Position numbers and translations under genes: made by a program | Origin: Pagrus major | Lineage: Eukaryota > Chordata > Actinopteri > Spariformes > Sparidae | Direction: 5' to 3' | NCBI RefSeq assembly: GCF_040436345.1 | Contig: NC_133230.1 | Location: 6,221,297 to 6,285,296 of the forward strand | DNA: 64,000 bases | In this document: in pieces, positions 51,000 to 63,600 of the stretch | Numbering within the stretch: position 1 is the stretch's first letter | How the letters are laid out: each line of letters opens with the position of its first letter | Notes under the pieces: model-generated | What the model was told of the DNA's origin: nothing | The model's input: only the letters and a program-made list of their open reading frames with translations | Database searches by the model: none

Positions 51000-51300
51000 T
51001 AACACTCTGAATACAAACATTTGTGACAGCAAACCACCCAATACCCAAGTTTGGTATAGAGCCCCCCAAATGTATTGTTGTAATCCTATAATTTGGCATC
51101 GCAGTCCAAAAAATATGCTGATATAATCCCCAAAATGTGTTCCATTTATACCAAATCCCAAAATTTGGGAGAGCACCACCAACATTTGTTATTCAAAGTT
51201 GAATGAAATCCCCCAAAGTTGATACAGAGCCCACAAAATGTGTTTTTGTCAATAATATATCTTTAAAATGTGTCGTAGTGCCCCAAATCTGGCAAAATCT
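51000..51300. repeat. CCCCAAAATTTG-type degenerate repeat, patch 1
   Basis: Recurrent short phrases (CCCAAGTTTGGTATAGAG, CCCCAAAATGTGTTCC, CCAAATCCCAAAATTTGGGA, CCCCCAAAGTTGATACAGAG) about 30 bp apart. The same theme returns at 52080-52530 and 54115-54370. Confidence 0.6.
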
Positions 51301-51530
51301 GCTTTACCTTAATGATATTACATTTTTTTTAAATCTTAGAAATCATTGTTGTCTCAATAAATCCCTAAATTGTGATTTGATGTAACATCGAAATTCTTGC
51401 AAACTCTCTAAATTTGATTTAATGACTTCAAAATCTGTTACAGTCCAGTCCTTCATTGTTATGGTTGGAGGATATATGAAGCACTGCTTTGTGCTGCGGC
51501 TGTATGAAGGCATTTGCATTGGTCTAACCT

Positions 51531-51800
51531 GATACATGGATATATAATGGAGCAATTAATCAACTCATACTTTAAATTATTAAACCAGAAGAAAAAATGT
51601 AAACTTACCCATGCACTGTTTTCACTGAAAGAGGATAAAGTTAGTACATCCAGCAGGTGGAGTTCACTCTCACGGGCCGACTGGAGAGAAATGCCAGTGA
51701 GCTCAGGTTTATGTTTCACTTCAGTCACAGGTCTCTCTCTCTTTCTCTTTCTCTCTCTCCCTCACCCTCCTCCCTCCTCCCTCCCTCTCTCACTACCCAG
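51531..51800 (-). promoter_or_regulatory. tc2n: Possible tc2n 5' exon and promoter
   Basis: A donor-like GTATCAG|GTTAGACC at 51531 and a CT-rich tract at 51729-51795 (polypurine on the gene strand) make this a candidate first exon and promoter. Evidence is weak. Confidence 0.25.
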
Positions 51801-53007
51801 CTCTAATTCCCGGACTGACAGTGTGTTTGCACTTCCTTCCCCGAACAGCCATGAGAAAATCATTTTCTGTTTTGCTTTCCCTGTTTCTCCCATCCAGCAT
51901 CATTGCGTGACCCCTGTCATTTAATATTCATCTGGGAGGAAGCTTGGCCACCATCCAGGCCTAGTATGTCTTTTGTTTACTGAAAACACTTAAATACAGT
52001 TTTGACAGTTTTATAGTTGTATGGTGAAGAGATTTATTGTCCTTATGTTTGTTTATTGTCATGCTCCCACATTGTTTTCCAGAATACACCCATAGCATTT
52101 GGTATGCACTGTGAAAACAAAGGTTTGAATGTGTTTATTAATGTAATCCCAGATTTCATTACATTGCTCCCCCTCAGAAGTTTGGGGAGCATGCTCATGT
52201 CAGAAACAGTTGTATTTATTCATATAATAAAATACCCTAAATATGGTGTAATGTCCCCAAAATGTGTTATTTGATCTTTAATCCCAAGATTTGTTAAAAT
52301 CCTCCCATATATTACATATAATCCTACATTTTGATATTATTTTAGGAGATGAGGAGCCTGTTCATGTCAGGAAAAGATGTGTAGTGAAGACATTTATTGT
52401 TTTTATCACATGTTGGTGTGGTTCCCCCCGATTGATACAATTCCAAATTTTGTTTTAGTGATCCCAAAATTAGCTACAGTTTGAGGAGTTGAGAAGCGTG
52501 CTCATGCCAGGCACAGTTGTGTGGTGAAGACATTTATTGGTCTAAAAGAAACTGTGATCAATAATTCAGTTAATGACTGGTTGTTACATCATTTCAAATA
52601 TTGCCATTGCAAATGCACAATTACACTTCTGCTCAGATGACCGACTCTCCTTCCAGCTCATAAAAAAAACCACGACAATGATCTGATAGCATCATTACGA
52701 TGTGATGACAGCTCTTGAATTCAGGCATATAAAAGTCACTTTCACAGCTTATCTGAAGGGATGAAAATTCACAGACAACTGGGGCAAACTGTATTGTGTA
52801 TAGACTGATACTCAGTGGGGGTAATTCCCATTTCAGGTCATTTTCTAAATAGAGGATGTCAGAAATTGTACACCATAAACATCCCTCTGTGTCGAAAGTC
52901 CATATCGCAGCCATAAAAGCTCAGTGTCCATTAAACCAGGGTGGGGATTCCAGCACAGGGATGCTTTCCCATCAGCTGATCTTTGCTGAGTCTTTATCGG
53001 ACGTGTC
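51801..53007. other. Intergenic tc2n to fbln5
   Basis: 1.2 kb with a four-fold tandem repeat (51995-52545) and no gene. The fbln5 transcript ends just to the right. Confidence 0.5.
51995..52545. repeat. Four-copy tandem repeat, about 140-170 bp unit
   Basis: The phrase pair GCTCATGTCAGAAACAGTTG and TGGTGAAGACATTTATTG recurs near 52010, 52190, 52360 and 52500 with changes. The gaps are filled by CCCCAAAA-type phrases. The first copy is truncated at its left. Confidence 0.65.
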
Positions 53008-53013
53008 TTTATT
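53008..53013 (-). other. fbln5: fbln5 polyadenylation signal
   Basis: TTTATT on the plus strand, AATAAA on the gene strand, about 130 bp after the stop codon. Confidence 0.6.
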
Positions 53014-53140
53014 GAGGATGACATAATGATTTTTACAAAATATGAACACAAAAAAGGTGAGCTGTCTCAAACAAACAATTACATCAGCTGCAAATGAGCG
53101 CAGCTTGATTCTTCGGGGCGATGCAGTTCATTTGGGACAC

Positions 53141-55446
53141 TCAGAACGGGTGCTCTGAGACAAATATCGTCAGACGTATGATGGAGCTGCCTCTGAAGTT
53201 GATGACGTTGTTGACAGTGACCATCTCCAAGTCCAGCACCACCTCTCTCGGTCCCTTTATGGGCCGTGACAAGACGAGTGTGGCGCTCACATTACTGGTT
53301 TGCTGTAAGATAAAGAAGACAGGAGAGGAATGTGAGTTAAATGTTACGTACAGGAATCTGCCAGCTGCACATGATGGAGGAAATCCAAGACTCGGGGGCT
53401 TATGTCATATCGTTTACAACTAGCAAACACATGCACAAAGTCAAGGAAAGTTAATGTGTTTTCCATAGCCATAAGGTCAGACCAGGGCTTGTTTAAACAA
53501 GGACAACAGAAGGTAACTCAGTAAGATATTTTAAATTCGCATGTGGTGAATTAAATCAAACATCAATGAATGGTTATAATTTGAATTCCTCCTAAAAAGT
53601 CCCTTCTTAGTTTGTATTTAAGACATTTGAGAAGCAAAAATCCCCCTTCCAAACACATTACACACACTTATTGTGCCATCTGCTGGCTGCAAGCTGAACT
53701 GAACGGTCAGGTGATTTATGTTTTACATCCTTATTGTATATATTCCCCTTTTTACAGTGCAAATTTTCACTTTCCATAGTAGGAAAAGTGTCACTAATAA
53801 CATTTACAATGGCTCTGTTCTGTTGAAAGGTCTCAGTCATTTATTTTCCTGTTACATGTCAGAATGTCTTTTGTGGAAAAAGGCTTGTTTGTATGTAAAC
53901 AAATGACATTAGAGCTGAAAGACTTAAGTTTCCACATGGTTTATATTCAGAATCTGTTTATGTTTTTTTTAATATGAGCTTTAAAGAAAGTCAGAGTGGG
54001 ATGAAACGCATCAACTGAGACTGTAAATATAAGCAGACTCCAAGTTGTTCGTGTCATTAAAAGTCTTTTGTGACGAATTAGCGTGAAACAAAAAGTAAGA
54101 CATTTAACAACAGGGCTGGCACCCAAATCCTAAAATTTGTAAAATATGGAAATAATAATAATAATAATAAAAAATATGGAGTAGCAATTCAAAAATGTGT
54201 TATTATCCCCAAATCATACAGAATGTCACAGAGCCCTACATTTATCAATGTATGGAGCTCCAAATTACCAAAATTTGGTGCAGAAGCTAAAAAAATTTGT
54301 AATTAATACAGTCTCTATAAACATGTTATAAAAAATGCTGCAAAATTGAGCCCCGAAATAATTTGTTGTTTGTTGTAAACCCAATTTGTCGACAAAAGCT
54401 TACTGTCAGTAGCCGGGAGGATATTTTGAGAAACTGGGAGCCACTACACACTGTAAAAAAATGAAGAAGTGCGTCTTTAAATTGCTAAATTACGTCAAAA
54501 AACTAACAAAAGAGTCCTTAGTTTTTCCAGAGTGTGATACTGTGCGTACAATTCAGTTTGATGCTTACGCAGCATTATCATAAGAGATTCTGATATAACT
54601 TGTTTACTGCTAACTTCAATAATAAGTGCCATATTTTGTCAACATCTTCAGGAACTTGAAGTGTCCAACTCAGTTCTGCAGAGTTTGAATTTCTTTAGGT
54701 GGCGCTGTTTATCCAAGGTAGCTCATGCTCACTATTTAGTTCTTGCTATGTGTATTGCAGTTGCTTGCTGGTGTCAGAAACATAAATCACTTCCTGTATG
54801 ACAGAAGATTTTCCTTGAAAAATCCGCCACATGAGAAATGAATATTGCCTCATATACGTTACAAGAACATCTTATCTTATGTGACTGTCTGCTTCTAACA
54901 TTTCAGCACAAGGTACGATCACTACATCATGTTCCTTCGCCTTCGTATCTACAAGTTAGTATGGTCTTTCATTCGTCCCTGAAGTACTCACTCTCATGTA
55001 AAACTCTCGTCCCTCGTTGCCCGTCTTTATCTGGAAGATGTAGAAGGCGCCGGGGTAGCGCGTGGTGGCCTGCATCTGGAAGATGTCTGCAGGCACACTG
55101 CGCCCCGACGACAAGTCCATGTGTCGGTACAGAATAGTGAAGGGTTTGTCCCTGCAGGCAGGGTTCTCAGCTGAACACATACACTGACTGCAGAGGAGGA
55201 GACACAGGGTGGGTTATATATAACGGATAAGTAAATAAAGGAATGTAAAGTGTAACAATAAGGAACAGGGAAATACTTACTTGTCACTAACTTCGACGTA
55301 AGGAGAGTGACACTGTAAAGGATCCAGGCATGTGTGGCCTCCCTGGAAATTGAAACATACTTGTGCTGTTGTACAGGTGTTGTTACCAGTGTCACATTCA
55401 TTGATATCTTCAAAATCAAACACACAAAAATCAAAGTCAGTTAAAA

Positions 55447-55490
<44 letters not shown>

Positions 55491-58400
55491 GAGAAACAAC
55501 ATTTAGAAAGCATCAACAATACGATACGACTGTGCCTAAAAACAATACAAAAAACAAAGAATGCATGTACTAATACTACATAAAGTGACATAGCAATGTA
55601 ATTCAATTTCCCTAAATATCTTCAGTGTAGCATTGTAGCTCCAAATAAATAAAATAATAAAATAATAATAATAAAAACATCAAATCAGACAGATGAAACA
55701 TATTCCTTGCAGTTTTTTGAGAAATATTTCTCTTCATAGCTGCCCAAATATTTTCCCTCTCTGACACTGCGTCTAAACTGTGATGACTTTATTCATTTAT
55801 TCAGTGTATTTATTCAGTTCACTCTCTGTCACTGTACTTTACCTTCACAACTCCTGCCGTCCTCGAATACATAATATCCAAGCGGACAGATGCAGGAGAA
55901 AGAACCGGGGGTGTTCACACAGCTGTGCTGACACAGAAACTCAGAGAAGCTGCACTCATCCAAGTCTACAGGGAACAAAACGGCAGGATTAATACGCATC
56001 AGGAAAAAGACTGAGAGGGCACGACTGCCCAACAGCAACGACTGAGAACTGTCTGTTCGGATTTCCTCCAAGTCTCCCACCACTTCATAGACACGCAGGT
56101 TTAAAGCTTTAGGTGTGAATCCATTTGTCCGATAGATAAAAGGATAGACTGCGTTATAAAGTATTAAATTACCAAAGAAAACAATGACTGTATCTAAAAG
56201 TGTTTGTAGGTATCAATTGCACATTTTCACTTTAATTAGATGTTTTGATAGGTTTTTATGTATAAGTTTAAGTAATAGTTATACATGTTGGGAAAATGTG
56301 AATTTAAACAGAATGTAATGTTGTCTCACCGATACAAGAGGTACCGTCGGCTGCCAACTCGAATCCCTCGTCACAGTTGCACATGAAGGAGCCGTAGGTG
56401 TTGAAGCAGCCGTGAGTGCACGGTTCATCTTCACACTCATCCACATCTGGAGGAACAACAACAGTGGAGAGGGATTTAATAACACTGGTACACAGCATGA
56501 GCGCATGCATGTGTGTGTGTGAAAGAACAGAAACAATGTGCTTGCCTGTGTGTGTGTTAATCTGTGAGAGTCAATGAAGGTATTGAACTATTTATAATTG
56601 TACCTGTGTGTGCATGTGTGTGTGTGTTTACCTTGACATGTCCTGCTGTCTGGGTTGAGGATAAAGCCAGGGTTACAGGAGCAGGAGTAAGATCCAGGGA
56701 CGTTGGCACACAGCTGTTGGCAGTAACCATAGCGACATTCATCAATATCTGGTATAAAAAGAAAAAGAGACAAGCTGGTTATGAAATATTCAGTAAAGGT
56801 CTAAGACTGTAATTAAAAAACAGACAGTAATGTGAAAAACAACATTTTATTATCTTTTGGCAAGAACTTTGTTGAGCTGCTTTACTGCAGATTAACCTGA
56901 GGAGGGCGCTGTTCTGCTGGAGGAGAGCTGATGGGATTTTATAAAGACGGACAAAAAGCAGCATTGTCTTTTCTACATTATCCAACAGCTCTTACATATA
57001 ATGTGGTCTTAATTTAGGAAAATACATGCACTGAAATCCCTACTTGGCGGTGCTCTCATGAGTTAGCTGTACTTACACCAAAGTGCAACGGACCACTTTG
57101 GTGGTTTTAGGCCATTAACTACAAACTGTGTGCAATCTACTATATCTTATGAACCCAGTGGCTTTCAACAAATGTTTCCTTGAATGCACCACATTAGAAA
57201 AACTGTTTTCCAGCTGTTTTCTGTTAATAATTACAATTACATTAGTGTACAACAACAATGATCCAGCGAACCGACTGGTATACTTAAATCTTCCTGATTG
57301 TTGATTACATGCGATGTGAAGTTAACCGGATAAAATATCTAAAATCGCTCGTTACAATTGATTTGACGATGGTATGCTAACATTTAAATTTACAACCGTT
57401 TACTCACCCTGACACTGTCCACCAATGAGCCAGTATCCTTCAGTGCAGGAACAGGTGTAGCCACCTGCTGTGTTGATGCAGACCTGGGTGGGGTTACAGT
57501 GATGGGAGTTTGTCTCACATTCATCAATGTCTGAAACAAAGACAAGGAGCAGAGCAGAGAGGAGATGTTATGATTAGGTTTTTTTCTTTTTTAAATTAAA
57601 AAAACAAACAAAGAAACTTGGAGAGCAACAAGAAAGAGAGATGGATAGATAAACAGCTGTACTTTGCTCATTCAAAAGGAAAAACTGCTGCAGGTTTTCA
57701 GGTTTACATTAATTGCTCAAAAGCATTCCCACTAGACTCGAATTTCCCCTGCTGGCATAAGGATTGCACCAGCAATCTCCTGGTCAAAAGTTTGTTTTCT
57801 CCACCACTCAGGTTTTCACCACCCTGTGTTTAAAATCTCTTAACACAACAGTTAACATTTCAATGCAGCATCGGCTTACCATTGTTTTTGCAAAAGATTA
57901 AAGATTTCTCAGATTACAATCTGAATTCCTTCGACGCCCTTGGAGCAGCTCCCACACTACATCATAATAGCCACATTTCCTTATGAGGATATGACAAATC
58001 AAAAAATTCCAACCTCTGTTTATGGTTCTCAGACCATGAAGTCACCAATCTCTAGAAACCCGGTGGGGGAAGTGGGTGGGAGCCCGGCTTTATGTTTGGA
58101 CAGGCAGCTATGATAAGCGATAACGTCTGTCGGGGAGACCGTCGCCCTTTGTGCCAACTTGGACCAGTGGTCCTTTCAGGGGGGTGGAGGAGGCCCGGAT
58201 CGCTCGGCCGCCCGCCAACAGCTACACGGCCCCCCGGCACCTGCTTGCAGTTACCAGTCAAAAATGAATGGTCCTCATCTGCACCCCATGTGTAAGCCTC
58301 ACTGCAGATCTCCAACACACACAGGCTTGCAGGAGCATTTCAGTTCAGCTCCTTATATAGACTGTTTCATGAGCTGCTGCTGACAATGCTGATCAGCTTC

Positions 58401-60636
58401 AGGGAGGACGTGATGGATGGGATTTGTATGATACGCCTGAATATTGCTCAAATGTTGGAAAACTGAGAGTTGAAAGATTTGGACACCAAATTTGTACACG
58501 AGCTGATTCAGAATAATCCTACAGCGGCTCTTAATGTCAGGTCCTCTTGGTTGCAAAGGCGCACATCGAGGAGGTTACTGTATGTTTTCACCGGTGTCTG
58601 TTAGTTTGTTGGTTAGTTGGTTTGTCAGCAGGATTACACAACAACTACTGAACAAATTTCTCAGCCCAGAATAGACCCTATTATCTTTTGGTGCAGATAA
58701 AGGGAGGGATCCAGGAATTTCTTTTCACTTTCTAAAAAAATCTGCGATATTAATTTCTCAGAGAAAACTATGTGAATCTTGACGAAAAACATCAGGCGTA
58801 TTTAGGTGGCTGGTACAAAAGGGGACGGCTGGGCCTTGGTGGAGGTATGCTCTCTACTGAGTGCCACTCTAGTTAAATATGTCATTCAGCTTAAGAAGAA
58901 GGAGAATTGGTCAACAAGTGAAGGAACACTTCATCCTTCAGTTTATCACAAACATTCAAATTAAAATCAACAACTTTTGAGATATGTGGTTTTAACTGGA
59001 GAGGAATGTTGTAATCTGTAGAGTAACTCACAACTGAAGCTGTCAGACACATTTAGTGGAGTGAAGAGTCTTGTCTCCGAGATGTAGTGGAATAGATGTT
59101 TAAAGTTGCACGAAATGGTAACATTACATTCCACCGCTGGATGAGGAAATCACAACCATTCTTGTTTCTTGCTTTCTTGTTTTGAACGATCTATCGTGCA
59201 TTTTTAGTTTATCTGTTGGATACAGAAGCCCAAAGGGCTGGAAATGTTTCTCAAGCCACAGAGGAGCATGTAATCCTTTAACTTGAGTAAAAACATGAAA
59301 ATCCCCCAAAACTTGAATTACGAGCGGAAATAAGCAGAACAGTCCCACATGAAATGTAAAACACAAGACGAGAGCTGAACTCTGGAGGCATCTTTTCACT
59401 TATGTGACGTGGTCCCACATATTACAGTGCTTGAGCAAACTATCTCCTGCTTAAAGGGCCAGTTCACCCAAACTAAAAGCATATTCCAACCGAGAATATA
59501 ATGTTCCTGCAAACCACAGATTTTTTACGTTTCAGACGTGTCATATTAACATTTCTACGCAAGTGTCATATCACATTCACATTACATGTTAATAAGCTTA
59601 CTTTAATGTCAGGATGGATGGGATAGAAGTGGCGTGACCTCTAGGTGAGACAGCTGCCAAGCGAGAGACCACTGTTCCAGACATCTTAAGGCATTTGTAA
59701 GCGTGAAACCACTGGATAATTTAAGACGCCTCGACAACTTCCAGCTGTGTTTGTGGCGACAGAACCAGGTATTTTTGTCCATAAAGAAATGTAAGGTTTC
59801 AACATATCTGAGGTTTGCAGAAATATATATTGCCAACCTTTATTGTACCGACTGGGGTGCACCTACCAACACCTCTTTATCCCGTTTAATCCAGACAATA
59901 ACCAAGTGAAAAACAGTAAGAACAGCTCAGCCATGACCTCAACTTCATCCTGCACCTCTACTGCCCACTGCAAAGCCAAGCCTTGTCACCCAGCATCAGC
60001 GGCTGGTTGGGAGCTAATCCCTACAGCCAGGATGTGGGTTCGGAGCAGATTTACGCACATGGTTTTGGAATGTTTGCACATGCACGCAACCTCAGAAACA
60101 CTTGACCCTCATAGCAAAATTCAGCCTCATAGATAGAAAGTTGCTTTTGCTACAGGGTGTACAGAGCTTTGGGGACCAATGAACAGAAGGAGATAGAACA
60201 AGGAATAAGGAACTCCCCCCCAGTGAGAGTATACGGCCAACTGTTGAAGAGTTATGACAGGGTACGCGGCTAAAGGGCTCGCCCGTCATCGATGATAAAG
60301 GAACTCTGCTCAGTCCAGTGATGCCTCCCACAAGTGTCCTGAATCCTTTTTATCAACCACTGACCGACCAACTAAGTTACTGTCAGAGCGGCCCATAAAG
60401 CTGCTGGTTGTAGCAGACAGTGCCTTTTGTGTAGTGTGTGACCTGCTGCAAGGATGGGTACCATACCTTGTAAAGATATCTCAGAGGGCTGATTTATTCT
60501 GTTGTTCTGGGACACTGATGGAGCGTAGTGCCTTTAACTTAAAGACAAAGCCATGTTTGTTGTAGGTTCAGACAGGAAGTCACAGTCTGTGTAATTTCTG
60601 CCCTATAGCAGCATCAGTCAACAACCCATTACATCA

Positions 60637-60677
<41 letters not shown>

Positions 60678-63600
60678 AGCCTTTAGGGGTGTGAGGACTC
60701 CCACAGAGGCATGCCTGTTCTCCAGGCCGGGCTCAGGCACAGATTTGGCAACAAATGACCTCATCTCTGGCACTCTGATGGTATAGTTTACCCAAACAAG
60801 GTTGTGAGTCGATTCCCTTGACAGGCCGTCTCTCCTACAAAGAGAAACAGTCCGTATTTGTGCATGAGCTAAACTCCTGAGCTCTCTTTAGAGGGAGAAA
60901 ACTGTACTATACATGTACATTTTCCATTCATTACAGGGTCACGACTGATTTAACTAAAATGACAGAAAAACGCCTCAAATGGACTCCAAGGAGGCCATTT
61001 TCATCAGCTTGTCCCGGCTGGACAGGCTGTAATAATTATGTTAAGATGTATTTAAGACAGCTGGGGAGGAACATCAAACATCCAGTGTTTATCTGACAGC
61101 TGGGATCTCTTGCGGTTGTGAAATTCAACAGAATCCATTTAGAAAGCAAAAAATTTGTAGGAGTTGAAGGTCCCTCTGCTCCGGCTGGGCAACGGCAGAC
61201 ACACCGCTGCACCGGGCATCAAACAACATCTGTCCCTGTGATCTGATGCATTCAGGCATTTCCCTGGAGTTCAACCATAATCTGTAATGACTTACACTGA
61301 ATCTCTGTTGTCTTTCCCTCGTGTCACCTCGTGAATTTAGTTTCACTCTCACATCTGATAAACAGCAGGAGGAGGCCGATGTCGGGAAAGTCTTTCTCAA
61401 AACATTCAGCAGAGGCTCGGAACTGCAAACAGCTGCTGCAGAGGACGGACGCCATCCACCCTCGCATCTCTTGTAGATAATTGTGCAGTAATAATTCTCA
61501 AGACTTGATGTAAACTCTCACTACACTTTTGTAGCAGCCAAGAAAACCACAAAAGGACACTGCACTTTGACCTTCATCTAGAATCTGCCAAAGGCTCGCA
61601 TGATGAATACGAGGTGTTACAAGATGATGTAGGGAGGCAAAAAAAACACATTTCTGTTTTCTCATCTTGCCAGATTTTCTTGGATTTTTTTGCATCATCA
61701 TGAAAGTCAGTACAGGAAAGGTAAATGAATCAACCTGAGAAGGAAGTCTTTCTTTAAACTCTGAAATGGTGGCTCATGCAGCCTGTGACAAATGAGTTTG
61801 TACGCAGACGTGCTATAGTTTAAGGGGTCACTATCCAACTCTGCAACAACTGTGCCTGCAGAAACAACAAACTGACTCCAGGCTCATTGGATACAGTCGA
61901 TGTCTGATGAATGAGTGTACATGCTGACCCACTGTGAACAACTAATCAGGTTTTTGTGTGGCTGCTCAGCTCAGTCGCCAGAATAAAATATCTGCATTGT
62001 ACATTTCTGTAAAACCAGAGATATGTTGAATTTCAAACGTATCCAGGCCAACATGAAATCTAAAACACAAGAAGAGAGCTGAACTCTTGAGGCTCCATTT
62101 CACTTAAGTGACTTGGTGGTACACATGTCAACATTTAAAAGTGAACTTGAGCGGGCCATTTCCTGCTTAAAGAGACATATTAAAGGCATTGTTCAAGGAA
62201 GTGTTTGAACATTTGTAAGAAAAGAAACCGCTGGATATTTTTAATGAGACATCGGGATATTTGTGGTGACAGAACCAGATCTTTTCCTGACCCTAACCAA
62301 GTGCTTTGTGCAGGAGCCACTGGACTGAACTACCAAACTACAGTAGCTAAAAGTAGCTCTACCTCGCCAGCTACAGCTGTAAAACGCTGCTCACACATTC
62401 ATACATCTGTATTAACAACTCAATAATTTATAGTAACTGATCAGTCACGGGAAGCAGCATTTTTCTGCAGAACAAGTAGTTTTGATTCTACTCTGGTACA
62501 TTTTGCTGCTTGTGCGAGAGCTGCAGCGATTGATTGATTAATTGGCTTTAGTTATCTTTCAAAAGAAGATTTCTCTGATTCCAGCTGCTTAAATATGAAT
62601 ATTCTCTGGTTTCTTTACTCCTCTGTGACAGTAAACTAAATATCTTTGGGTTGAGGACAAAACAAGACATCTGAGGACCACATCTTGTGACATTTTTCAT
62701 AATTTTCTGTCAATAATCAGGAAAATAATCAACGTTGCAGCCCTACATAGTACACTGTTGTATTGGTAGTTTTACTGAAGGATCTGAATACTTCCTTCAC
62801 CACTGAAACCAGCGGGCATCTCTTCAGACAGTGACTCACCGTCACAGGTGCCATCCTCTGCAGGAGTATATCCCAGGATGCACTGCGCAGTGTTCCTCAC
62901 TCTGGGGTAGCTGGGCTCCTGGGATCTTCCACCTCCAGGAAGAGCTGGGAGGTATGTTTCTGGAAATCCAGCCGACTGGTCTGGGTAAGCCGGCTCAGGC
63001 TGGGCTGGGATCTCCGGTCTGTACGGCTGGTTGTACAAGGTCCTCGGGATGCACAGGTAGCCTCCGTTCTGGTTCACGCAGCGCATGTCTCCTCGGCACG
63101 CATCTGGCAGGGTCCGACACTCATCCACATCTGGAATACAGAGCCGTGCATTTATAAAGGCATCCAGAACATCTGTGGCGGCTGTGATGCATTTAATTCT
63201 CGTGCTTAGTTTGGGAACCTCTAGGATCCCAAAATGTGACCTTTCACAATAAGAGAGGTTGAGTCACTTACCTATACACTGTCTTGCCCTGCGGTCATAT
63301 GCAAAACCTTCTGTGCAGGTCTGAGGAGAGATTACCGAGAGGCCTTTTTTATTGGGATTCATTTCTGACAGAGGGGTACTTGATTTCCATGAGCCTTCTA
63401 ATGCAAAACACACAAGCTTTTCCATCTTTACATGACTTTCTGACTGTTAAAACAGGATGGCATCACAGCACTTGAAGACTCTGACCATGAACTTGGTCTA
63501 AATGAATGAAATCCCCAATAAAAGGAGGTGTTACCTGTCCGTGTCCAGGCCGGATACACAGCAGAATAAATACCAGAGCTGCCAACATCCTGCAAAAAGT

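Larger units (their letters stand above)
57531..62839. other. fbln5 intron 4 (5.3 kb)
   Basis: The largest intron in the window. It contains a GC-rich island (58070-58330), a fish repeat (58585-58875), a hAT-MITE remnant (58985-59140), a direct repeat pair (59330-59780 and 62050-62290), a CA microsatellite (60638-60676) and a further fish repeat (62523-62745). No exon was supported. Confidence 0.6.

Noticed and set aside
57690-57830. tRNA-like or SINE-like phrase (GCACCAGCAATCTCCTGGTC)
   Set aside because: No complete tRNA fold or clear A and B boxes could be read, so it is not listed as a feature.
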